Shown: piece by piece, positions 1 through 5,625 of the stretch
Position numbering within the stretch: the stretch's first letter is position 1
How the letters are laid out: each line of letters opens with the position of its first letter
Assembly (NCBI GenBank): GCA_947589175.1
Contig: CANPZR010000179.1
Coordinates: forward strand, 1 to 5,625
Length of the DNA: 5,625 nucleotides
Direction of reading: 5' to 3'
Source of the DNA: an uncultured Lachnospiraceae bacterium
GTDB lineage: Bacteria > Bacillota > Clostridia > Lachnospirales > Lachnospiraceae
Made by a program: the position numbers and the translations under genes
Notes under the pieces: generated by a model
Databases searched by the model: none
Told to the model about the DNA's origin: nothing
Seen by the model: the letters and a program-made list of their open reading frames with translations, nothing else

Positions 1-939
1 GACGCTTTTGTGGATGGCGGTATCTTCTTCGGGCAGGTAGAAATAGTCTCTGTAATTTGGGTAATAATGATACAGGGTTCCCGTATAGAGCGGGACGCGC
101 CATGTGATGCGGGAGCCCTCAAAGATGACCTGAATGAAACTCTGGGAAGAATCATGGGAGAGGGCTTCCGGGGCGGCTTTAGAGACGACATGGGAAGGGC
201 TCTGGGGGGAGCTGCTGCCTGTAGTAAGCCGCAGGGGCACAGGGAAATACCCGTCTATGGAATCGGAGAGGACGGCGGCGTCCTCCTCGTAGGACAGGGC
301 AGGATTTTCCGGGCGGTACTCCGAGTAGAAGATCAGCGGGGCGCAGTACAGGGTTCCCACCAGGTCGTCGTGGTTGTGGAGCAGCAGCTTTTCCAGGCAT
401 TCCCCGGAGCGGGAATCCCGAAAGAATTTCTGCTGCATATAATCGGTGTAGAGGTCGATGCAGTCTTTTCCGCTGAATGTATCGTTCCGGTGGAAGCCGA
501 GGGCGCGCTCCACGGTGGCCAGCTTTTTGTTGGCCAGGGAAAGGGCTTTTTTCGGCATTTTCGCGTACTTGAACAGGTCGAGGCTCTCTTTTCCCTGAAA
601 AGGGGAGGGGAGGCCGTGTTCCTCGTATTTGCTCTCCAGATAGGGGATGTCGAAGGTGGTCCCGTTGTAGTGGACGCAGGCGGAAAAGGGGTCCAGAAAT
701 CCGGCGAAGGCCATGAGCAGTTTTTTTTCACTGGTGTAGTCATCGGCGAACCACTGGTGGATTACCGGCGTCTCATTTTCCATACAGAGGACGCCGATGA
801 GGTAGACGGAGGAAACCTTGGGAGAAAGGCCGGTTGTCTCGATGTCAAATACACATACATCCATTTTCCTCTGGATGGCGGTCAGGCAGTTGTTCAGTGT
901 GGGGGCCGGTATGTCGGCGGCGCGGGTAAATTGCTTCAT
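1..939 (-). CDS. YprB-type DEDD-family exonuclease / ribonuclease H-like protein (partial, C-terminus off the left edge)
   Basis: The minus strand is open for 313 codons from ATG at 939-937 to the window edge, with no stop. The N-terminal half matches the RNase H-like exonuclease domain of the COG3359/YprB family. Exo I is FDIETTGL at residues 31-38 (D32, E34). Exo II is HYNGTTFDIPYL at 90-101 (D97). The exo III-like motif is HNHDDLVG at 188-195 (D192). These acidic residues would bind the two metal ions for 3'-5' nucleic acid hydrolysis; the natural substrate of the family is not known to me. A Ser/Pro-rich stretch (about 240-265) leads into a less conserved tail. No signal peptide or membrane segment is visible, so it is probably cytoplasmic. 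The start is moderately sure: AAAGGA (959-954) lies 14 nt upstream, which is long. In-frame ATGs also exist at 969 (no ribosome binding site) and 864 (just before exo I). Divergent from the cardiolipin synthase gene. Confidence 0.85.
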   Translation of the reverse strand, partial: MKQFTRAADIPAPTLNNCLTAIQRKMDVCVFDIETTGLSPKVSSVYLIGVLCMENETPVIHQWFADDYTSEKKLLMAFAGFLDPFSACVHYNGTTFDIPYLESKYEEHGLPSPFQGKESLDLFKYAKMPKKALSLANKKLATVERALGFHRNDTFSGKDCIDLYTDYMQQKFFRDSRSGECLEKLLLHNHDDLVGTLYCAPLIFYSEYRPENPALSYEEDAAVLSDSIDGYFPVPLRLTTGSSSPQSPSHVVSKAAPEALSHDSSQSFIQVIFEGSRITWRVPLYTGTLYHYYPNYRDYFYLPEEDTAIHKSV

Positions 940-1071
940 AGGGGCGTATCCATTCCTTTCTGGTGGCATTTATGGTGTTTTCGCGGCTGTCGGCTATTTT
1001 TTACAGCGATTTGCCGCTTTTTCATGGTCAATTCCGATTATTTTACGGCCGTTTCCGGCGGTTACAAAAAA

Positions 1072-1077
1072 AGTATA
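1072..1077 (-). promoter_or_regulatory. Putative extended -10 promoter for the minus-strand exonuclease
   Basis: On the minus strand the sequence reads TGATATACT, an extended -10 element (TG-N-TATACT) matching sigma-A consensus at 5 of 6 hexamer bases. No good -35 hexamer is present at 16-18 bp; the best is a three-of-six match at 18 bp. Transcription would begin near 1065 and give a leader of about 125 nt before the ATG at 939. That leader includes a small GCCG-GAAA-CGGC hairpin with a GNRA-type loop (1059-1048). Inferred from sequence only. Confidence 0.45.
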
Positions 1078-1098
1078 TCATAAAAGGAAAATTTGTGG

Positions 1099-1104
1099 TA
1101 CAAT
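1099..1104 (+). promoter_or_regulatory. Putative extended -10 promoter for the cardiolipin synthase gene
   Basis: TGGTACAAT (1096-1104) is an extended -10 element (TG-N-TACAAT, 5 of 6 to TATAAT). The -35 region is weak: ATATCA at 1075-1080 with an 18-bp spacer matches 3 of 6. Transcription would start near 1111, only about 23 nt before the ATG at 1134, leaving just room for the ribosome binding site GGAGG at 1123-1127. The weak -35 region overlaps the opposing -10 element of the divergent gene, so the two promoters may compete. Confidence 0.5.
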
Positions 1105-1133
1105 GTTAGGGGAGAAAAATTCGGAGGGAAATT

Positions 1134-2717
1134 ATGGAGTACCGGGAGAGAATTAAGCCTTTAAAATACCTTCAGGGCCTGAAAGGGCGGGTCCAGAACC
1201 GATTGAGCGGCTTTCTGCGCGCCTGCGTGGTGGCCCTTTTAGTGGCGTTTCAGTTCGCGATTATTTTGCTGCTGCCTTTTTTTCTGAGGGAATATTTTGC
1301 CCTGTTTTTTATTTTGATGGAGGTCCTTGGGGTGACGGCGATTCTGGCCCTGACCAATGACAGCAGGAGCATTTCCTACAAGTTTGCCTGGCTGTGTATT
1401 ATTGTGGTGCTTCCCATTTCCGGGAATATTATGTTTTCCCTGTGGGGGAAGGTGGGGAAGAAAAACAAGCTGAACCAGCGCATCCAGGCTCAGATCCGGA
1501 AGGTGGACAGGCAGCTTGAACCGGATGATGAGCTCTTGGAGGAGTTCGCGGAGAAGCACCCGGTGACGTCCCGCATGTCCCGTTTTATGCAGACGGCAGG
1601 TTCTCCCATTTACAGGAATAATCAGGCGAAATATTATGAATTTGGCGAGGACGCCTTTGAGGATATTTTCGAGGATCTGGAAAAAGCGGAGAAATTTATT
1701 TTCATCGAATTTTTCATTGTGGCGGAGGGCGCGCTGTGGGACAAGCTCCACGAGATTTTGCTGAGAAAAATAAAAGAGGGCGTGGAGGTGAAGTTCCTCT
1801 ATGACGATTTTGGGGCTCTTTTGCGCACGCCGACGGATTTCGCGATGAAGCTCCGCCAGGAGGGATTCCAGGTGGAGGTGTTCAATCCCATACACAAGTA
1901 CGTCAGCAAGTTATTTATGAATTTCAGGGATCATCAGAAAATCGTGGTGATCGATGGAAATATCGCCTACACCGGCGGATTCAACATCGCGGACGAGTAC
2001 GCCAACCTGGTGGAACGCTTCGGCGTGTGGAAGGACGCGGGCATCCGCGTTACGGGGGACGTGGTCTGGGGAATGACCATTGCCTTTCTGGAGCTGTGGA
2101 CGGTGTACGCGGGGGACGAGGGGCTGGATTACGACGCCTACCGCCCGACGGCGAAGCGACCGGAGAACGAGGTGTACTGTCATGTCCTGCGGGACGGCCC
2201 GGCGCTTAATCCCCGGTCTTTTGTGGGGAGCTGCTATAGGCAGATGATCCAGTATGCGGGGAAGATTTTGTATGTCATGACGCCCTACCTCATTCTGGAG
2301 GAGGGCCTGGTGGAGACGTTTTTGGAGGCCGCGGGACGGGGCGTGGACGTGCGGATTATCACGCCGCATATTCCGGACAAAAAGCACGTCAAGTGGATGA
2401 CGGAGTACAATTACGGCATTCTCTTGAAAAATGGGGTGCGGATTTACGAGTACGCGCCGGGGTTCGTCCACTCTAAGGTGGTGCTGAATGAGCACTGCGC
2501 CGTTGTGGGGACGATCAACATGGATTACCGCAGCTTTTATCTCCATTATGAAAATGGCGTCTGGATTTACGATGACAAGTTCCAGCGGGATGTGCAGGCG
2601 GATTTTGAAAAGAGCTTCCGGGAATCCATTGAGATTACGTTCGAGGACTGGAAGGGGCGGCCGCTGCACCGGAAGGTGATTCAGCATTTGCTGCATGTGT
2701 TCGATACGCTGGTATAA
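1134..2717 (+). CDS. cls: Cardiolipin synthase (phospholipase D superfamily, membrane-anchored)
   Basis: Family enzymes join two phosphatidylglycerol molecules into cardiolipin plus glycerol at the inner face of the membrane. This 527-residue protein has the family's usual length and layout. Hydrophobic segments lie at about 29-51, 54-73 and 84-104, then a linker with charged residues, then two phospholipase D domains. The first HKD motif is canonical: H267-x-K269-x4-D274, followed by GG at 281-282 and N284. The second reads HSKVVLNEHCAVVGTIN: H446 and K448 are present, but Glu453 sits where Asp is expected, and the spacing to GTxN (459-462) is one residue shorter than in HxKx4Dx6GSxN. The ending NMDYRSFYLHYENGVWIY resembles clostridial Cls proteins. 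Start: GGAGG at 1123-1127, 6 nt before ATG. It is followed by a 132-bp repeat-bearing gap before ruvA. Cls identity is strong; another PLD-type phosphatidyltransferase is possible. Confidence 0.92.
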   Translation: MEYRERIKPLKYLQGLKGRVQNRLSGFLRACVVALLVAFQFAIILLLPFFLREYFALFFILMEVLGVTAILALTNDSRSISYKFAWLCIIVVLPISGNIMFSLWGKVGKKNKLNQRIQAQIRKVDRQLEPDDELLEEFAEKHPVTSRMSRFMQTAGSPIYRNNQAKYYEFGEDAFEDIFEDLEKAEKFIFIEFFIVAEGALWDKLHEILLRKIKEGVEVKFLYDDFGALLRTPTDFAMKLRQEGFQVEVFNPIHKYVSKLFMNFRDHQKIVVIDGNIAYTGGFNIADEYANLVERFGVWKDAGIRVTGDVVWGMTIAFLELWTVYAGDEGLDYDAYRPTAKRPENEVYCHVLRDGPALNPRSFVGSCYRQMIQYAGKILYVMTPYLILEEGLVETFLEAAGRGVDVRIITPHIPDKKHVKWMTEYNYGILLKNGVRIYEYAPGFVHSKVVLNEHCAVVGTINMDYRSFYLHYENGVWIYDDKFQRDVQADFEKSFRESIEITFEDWKGRPLHRKVIQHLLHVFDTLV

Positions 2718-2719
2718 CA

Positions 2720-2809
2720 ACAGTTTTGTTTGTGATGAACAAGATGTGAATATAAATACAGGACATAGTTTTGAATGCAGGGATAAAGATGTGAATGTAA
2801 ATATGAGAC
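2720..2809. repeat. Two-copy degenerate 45-bp tandem repeat in the cls-ruvA gap
   Basis: Unit A (2720-2764) and unit B (2765-2809) are directly adjacent. By hand they match at 32 of 45 positions without gaps. The best-kept part is the last 24 bp of each (2741-2764 and 2786-2809, 20 of 24 identical), built around AAGATGTGAAT-R-TAAATA. The repeat fills most of the 132-bp gap between the cls stop and ruvA. No convincing promoter, intrinsic terminator or open frame was found in it, although each unit holds a weak -10-like TATAAA or TGTAAA. A short inverted repeat, TTGTT-N7-AACAA (2726-2742), lies within unit A. Confidence 0.7.
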
Positions 2810-2840
2810 GAAGTCCCGGCTTGTGGATAAAAAAGTAAGA

Positions 2841-2844
2841 GAGG
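2841..2844 (+). promoter_or_regulatory. Ribosome binding site deciding the ruvA start
   Basis: GAGG within AGAGAGG lies 5 nt before ATG at 2850. This favours a protein starting MIALVKG, the normal RuvA N-terminus, over an in-frame GTG at 2823 that would add nine residues and has no good Shine-Dalgarno sequence before it. Confidence 0.8.
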
Positions 2845-2849
2845 TAGTT

Positions 2850-3503
2850 ATGATTGCACTGGTAAAGGGGATTCTGGAGAGCGTGGAGGAGGACCGCGTT
2901 GTGGTGGAGACGGGAGGAATCGGTTTTGAGATTCTGGTTCCCGGCTCGGTGATGCAGTCCCTCCCCGCCGCGGGAAATCCGGTTAAAATATATACATATA
3001 CTCATGTGAGGGAGGACGCGATTCAGCTGTTCGGCTTTTTGCAGAGATCGGAGCTCGCCATGTTCAAGCTGCTGATCCGGGTCAACGGAATCGGGCCGAA
3101 GGCGGCGCTGGGGATTCTGTCGGCCATGGACGCGGACACGCTGCGTTTTGCCATTGTGTCGGGGGATTCCAGGACTATTTCCAAGGCGCCCGGCATCGGG
3201 CCGAAAACGGCGGAGAAGCTGATTTTGGAGCTGAGGGATAAGATTGACCTGTCGGATGTGAATCTGGGCGGGGAAACGGACAGCGAAAACATGACGTCCG
3301 GCAGGACGTCCGATGGCGGCGCGGCCGACGATGGGACGGCGGGTGGCGCCGGAGCGGGCAGTTCCGCCAGGGATGACGCGATGCAGGCCCTTGTGGCGCT
3401 GGGGTATTCGATGACGGAGGCGGCCGCGGCGGTGCGCCGGGCCGGGGCGACGCCGGATATGACGGTGGAGGAGATTCTGAAGCGGAGTCTGCGACATATC
3501 TAA
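2850..3503 (+). CDS. ruvA: Holliday junction branch migration protein RuvA
   Basis: RuvA binds the four-way Holliday junction as a tetramer and loads the RuvB motor for branch migration in recombination and fork repair. The 217-residue product shows all three domains. Domain I, an OB fold (about 1-64), carries the acidic pin pair E55-D56 in THVREDAIQLFGF. Domain II has two helix-hairpin-helix motifs: VNGIGPKAAL (78-87) and APGIGPKTAEKLILEL (113-128). A Gly/Ala/Asp-rich linker (about 136-172) leads to the RuvB-binding domain III (173-217, with ALVALGYSMTEAAAAV and TPDMTVEEILKRSLRHI). The length is slightly above the usual 190-205; the extra lies in the linker, where DNA at 3293-3316 holds a 12-bp direct repeat (GACGTCCG twice). 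ruvB follows 38 bp later, so the two are almost certainly one operon. No SOS (LexA) box was found upstream. Confidence 0.97.
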   Translation: MIALVKGILESVEEDRVVVETGGIGFEILVPGSVMQSLPAAGNPVKIYTYTHVREDAIQLFGFLQRSELAMFKLLIRVNGIGPKAALGILSAMDADTLRFAIVSGDSRTISKAPGIGPKTAEKLILELRDKIDLSDVNLGGETDSENMTSGRTSDGGAADDGTAGGAGAGSSARDDAMQALVALGYSMTEAAAAVRRAGATPDMTVEEILKRSLRHI

Positions 3504-3541
3504 TTTTGCTGCAACTATATAAAAAATGAGGATAGAGCAAC

Positions 3542-4533
<992 letters not shown>

Positions 4534-4537
<4 letters not shown>

Positions 4538-4562
4538 CGAATGATGGGTTTTCATGTATACT
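4534..4562 (+). promoter_or_regulatory. Strong sigma-A-type promoter for zapA, overlapping the ruvB stop
   Basis: The -35 element TTGACG (4534-4539, 5 of 6) and the -10 element TATACT (4557-4562, 5 of 6) are separated by exactly 17 bp (4540-4556). This is the best promoter match in the window. Transcription would start near 4569 and give a leader of about 110 nt before zapA. It implies that zapA, and perhaps the U32 gene, can be transcribed independently of ruvAB. Confidence 0.75.
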
Positions 4563-4598
4563 ATTGTCAGATACATGGGATAATTTTACGCCTGCGAA

Positions 4599-4632
4599 AT
4601 TTCACGCTTGTGAAAATTTCATGTTTGTGAAA
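4599..4632. repeat. Tandem 17-bp dyad repeats in the zapA leader
   Basis: Two abutting 17-bp units (4599-4615 and 4616-4632) share 15 of 17 bases. Each is an inverted repeat. Unit 1 is a perfect TTTCAC-GCTT-GTGAAA. Unit 2 is TTTCAT-GTTT-GTGAAA, with one G-T wobble in RNA. A further CGAAA half (4595-4599) precedes unit 1, so half-sites alternate along the segment. The repeats lie downstream of the zapA promoter and upstream of its ribosome binding site. They could be an operator for a dimeric repressor, a pair of small RNA hairpins, or a member of a dispersed repeat family; sequence alone does not decide. Confidence 0.65.
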
Positions 4633-4670
4633 CGGCATGGTTTTTGTCGATGTAAAAAGCGGGATCGAAT

Positions 4671-4675
4671 GGAGG
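4671..4675 (+). promoter_or_regulatory. Ribosome binding site deciding the zapA start
   Basis: GGAGG lies 5 nt before ATG at 4681, so translation should start there. The frame is open upstream to an ATG at 4534 (inside the ruvB end and the promoter) and contains another ATG at 4669 that overlaps this Shine-Dalgarno sequence. Neither has its own convincing site, and the upstream extension does not look like protein of this family. Confidence 0.85.
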
Positions 4676-4680
4676 TAAGC

Positions 4681-5085
4681 ATGAAGAACATGAATGATAC
4701 GGACGTATTGATCGATGGCCGGAAATACACGATCCGCGGTTTTGAGAGCGAGGAGTATCTGCACAGGATCGCCACTTATATAAACCGCAAATTTACAGAA
4801 TTTAAGAAAAAAGAGTACTACCACAGAATGGATCTGGATCTGCGGAACGTTCTGCTTGCCATTAATATTGCGGATGATTATTACAAGGCGAAGAAGAAGG
4901 CCTCCGATTTCCGCGAGGAGTGCGAGATGAAGGATAAGCTGGTGCTGGACATGAAGCACGAGATTATCACGCTGCAGGAGCAGCTCAAGCATTCGAATGA
5001 GAAAATCGACGAGCTGGAGGGTTCCCTGGGGAATGCGGAGAAGAAGATTGTTGAACTGGAGACGAGATTGAAGCAAAAGAAATAG
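4681..5085 (+). CDS. zapA: Cell division protein ZapA (FtsZ-ring stabiliser)
   Basis: ZapA binds FtsZ filaments in the cytoplasm and promotes their bundling at the division site. The 134-residue product starts with the ZapA head domain (about 4-45): DVLIDGRKYTIRGFESEEYL gives the beta strands, and HRIATYINRKFTEFKKK the first helix. It continues through DLRNVLLAINIADDYYKAKK, typical of the family's core helix. From about residue 70 to the end it is a highly charged heptad-like coiled coil ending in ELETRLKQKK. It is longer than Bacillus ZapA (about 85 residues) or E. coli ZapA (109); long coiled-coil tails are common in clostridial members. It has its own promoter at 4534-4562 and lies upstream of a U32 peptidase gene, a pairing I recall from Lachnospiraceae. 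A stem-loop begins at its stop codon. Confidence 0.93.
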   Translation: MKNMNDTDVLIDGRKYTIRGFESEEYLHRIATYINRKFTEFKKKEYYHRMDLDLRNVLLAINIADDYYKAKKKASDFREECEMKDKLVLDMKHEIITLQEQLKHSNEKIDELEGSLGNAEKKIVELETRLKQKK

Positions 5086-5106
5086 GACTGCGCGAGCGGT
5101 CCTATT
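5081..5106 (+). other. 11-bp stem-loop with GCGA tetraloop spanning the zapA stop codon
   Basis: AATAGGACTGC (5081-5091) pairs with GCGGTCCTATT (5096-5106) through 11 continuous pairs, including one U-G wobble. The loop is GCGA, a stable GNRA type. The left arm contains the zapA TAG stop. In the plus direction it is followed by GTCGC and a run of eight A rather than U, so it is not a textbook intrinsic terminator for zapA. Read on the minus strand it would be followed by TCTTTT, but no minus-strand gene is present to terminate. It may stabilise the mRNA end, be a processing site, or act as a weak or factor-assisted terminator. Confidence 0.7.
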
Positions 5107-5111
5107 GTCGC

Positions 5112-5168
5112 AAAAAAAAGCGAACTTTTCTTCACAAAGCGAATTTTTATTCACAAAGCGAACATTGT
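5112..5168. repeat. Three 19-bp-period direct repeats upstream of the U32 gene
   Basis: Units at 5112-5130, 5131-5149 and 5150-5168 follow one another with a constant 19-bp period. Units 2 and 3 share the 13-mer TTCACAAAGCGAA exactly; unit 1 keeps AAAGCGAA but has A's in place of TTCAC. A T-rich tail follows the core in units 1 and 2. The array fills most of the zapA-U32 gap. Its purpose is unknown; repeated protein-binding sites or an RNA-level switch with the inverted copy at 5167-5174 are possible. Confidence 0.7.
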
Positions 5169-5174
5169 TCGCTT
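5156..5174 (+). other. 8-bp stem-loop just before the U32 ribosome binding site
   Basis: AAGCGAAC (5156-5163) and GTTCGCTT (5167-5174) form a perfect 8-bp inverted repeat with a 3-nt loop. The right arm ends two bases before AAAAGAGG (5177-5184), the Shine-Dalgarno region of the U32 gene. There is no U run after it, so it is not a terminator. The left arm is part of the third 19-bp repeat, and the first repeat carries the same AAGCGAAC, so the right arm has more than one possible partner. Confidence 0.65.
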
Positions 5175-5189
5175 GGAAAAGAGGTATAT

Positions 5190-5625
5190 ATGAGGGAGGT
5201 TGAGATTCTGGCTCCGGCGGGTTCTATTGAGAGCCTGTACGGGGCGCTGAAGCTGGGGGCGGACGCCGTGTACACGGGCACCAGCCGGTTTGGGGCCAGG
5301 GCCTTTGCGGACAACCCCTCGGTGGAGGAGCTGGTTTCGGCCCTCACCTATGCCCACCTGCGGGGAAAAAAGATTTATCTCACGGTCAATACGCTTCTCA
5401 CGGACCGGGAACTGGAGGAGGAATTATTTCCCATGATCCGGCCTCTGTACGAGGCGGGGCTGGACGCGTGCATTGTGCAGGACATGGGCGTCCTCTCCTT
5501 TCTGCATGAGAATTTTCCGGATATGGCGCTCCACGCCAGCACCCAGATGACGATTTTGTCCGGGGAGGAGGCTAACCTTCTGATTCCCTACGGGGTGACC
5601 CGGTTCGTGCCGGCGAGGGAGCTGA
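5190..5625 (+). CDS. U32 family peptidase-like protein (partial, N-terminal 145 residues)
   Basis: The frame is open from ATG at 5190 to the right edge; 145 codons are visible, and the rest, including the U32 signature with its cysteines, lies outside the window. The N-terminus is characteristic of the family: EILAPAGSIESLYGALKLGA, then DAVYTGTSRFGARAFADN (25-42), TVNTLL (65-70), DACIVQDMGVL (92-102) and LHASTQMTI (114-122). These fit the TIM-barrel-like U32 domain. Family members include proteins needed for hydroxylation of 23S rRNA C2501 (RlhA/YdcP) and of tRNA U34 (TrhP), and some reported collagenase-like proteases. Which role applies here cannot be told from this fragment; linkage to zapA suggests the long RlhA-like type of Lachnospiraceae, but that is inference. 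The start is clear: AAAAGAGG (5177-5184), 5 nt before ATG. Confidence 0.9.
   Translation, partial: MREVEILAPAGSIESLYGALKLGADAVYTGTSRFGARAFADNPSVEELVSALTYAHLRGKKIYLTVNTLLTDRELEEELFPMIRPLYEAGLDACIVQDMGVLSFLHENFPDMALHASTQMTILSGEEANLLIPYGVTRFVPAREL

Noticed and set aside
936..951. Five-codon leader ORF (MDTPL) on the minus strand whose TGA overlaps the exonuclease ATG
   Set aside because: The overlap is real (CTATGA), but AAAGGA abuts this upstream ATG with no spacing, so efficient initiation there is unlikely. It is probably chance.
1005..1025. Possible terminator: AGCG-N6-CGCT followed by TTTTT on the plus strand
   Set aside because: The stem is only 4 bp and no plus-strand gene ends upstream of it. 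The segment lies in the leader of the minus-strand gene.
10..1083. Long plus-strand open frame of 357 codons opposite the left part of the window
   Set aside because: It is the antisense shadow of the exonuclease frame, which carries clear DEDD motifs. The plus-strand translation shows no recognisable domain and has no ribosome binding site.
4609..4623. Possible Crp/Fnr-type site (TGTGA...TCA) in the zapA leader
   Set aside because: TGTGA-N6-TCACA is required; here the spacing is 5 and the second half is TCATG. The tandem 17-bp dyads describe the sequence better.
5158..5172. Possible LexA (SOS) box, CGAAC-N3-GTTCG, upstream of the U32 gene
   Set aside because: The Gram-positive consensus is CGAAC-N4-GTTCG; here the spacer is 3 nt, and the half-sites are explained by the AAAGCGAAC repeat and its inverted copy. 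A U32 gene is also not an expected SOS target.

Overview
The window looks like ordinary chromosome from a member of the Clostridia, most likely family Lachnospiraceae (Clostridium cluster XIVa). This rests on three things. The gene order is cardiolipin synthase, ruvA, ruvB, zapA, U32 peptidase. The ZapA has a long coiled-coil tail of the kind seen in these bacteria. The coding DNA is moderately GC-rich, with AT-rich gaps and strong GGAGG-type ribosome binding sites. Genus is not resolved. No transposase, integrase, phage gene, tRNA, rRNA or CRISPR array was seen.

Layout. A YprB-type DEDD exonuclease (RNase H-like fold) is on the minus strand from 939 to the left edge and is cut by that edge. 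It diverges from a plus-strand block across a 194-bp gap that carries back-to-back extended -10 promoters. The plus block is: a three-helix membrane cardiolipin synthase with two phospholipase D motifs (1134-2717); a 132-bp gap made largely of a degenerate 45-bp tandem repeat; ruvA (2850-3503) and ruvB (3542-4537), 38 bp apart and surely co-transcribed; a 143-bp gap with a near-consensus sigma-A promoter overlapping the ruvB stop and a pair of tandem dyads; zapA (4681-5085); a 104-bp gap with an 11-bp hairpin, a triple 19-bp repeat and an 8-bp hairpin; and the start of a U32-family peptidase-like gene (5190 to the right edge).

Function. RuvA and RuvB form the Holliday-junction branch-migration motor. 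Cardiolipin synthase makes membrane cardiolipin. ZapA stabilises FtsZ filaments at the division ring. U32 proteins of this kind act in rRNA or tRNA hydroxylation or as proteases. These are housekeeping functions, and the genes are neighbours rather than one pathway. I found no convincing new biological system. The points that deserve a second look are a non-canonical second HKD motif in the cardiolipin synthase and the repeat-rich, structured non-coding DNA on both sides of zapA.
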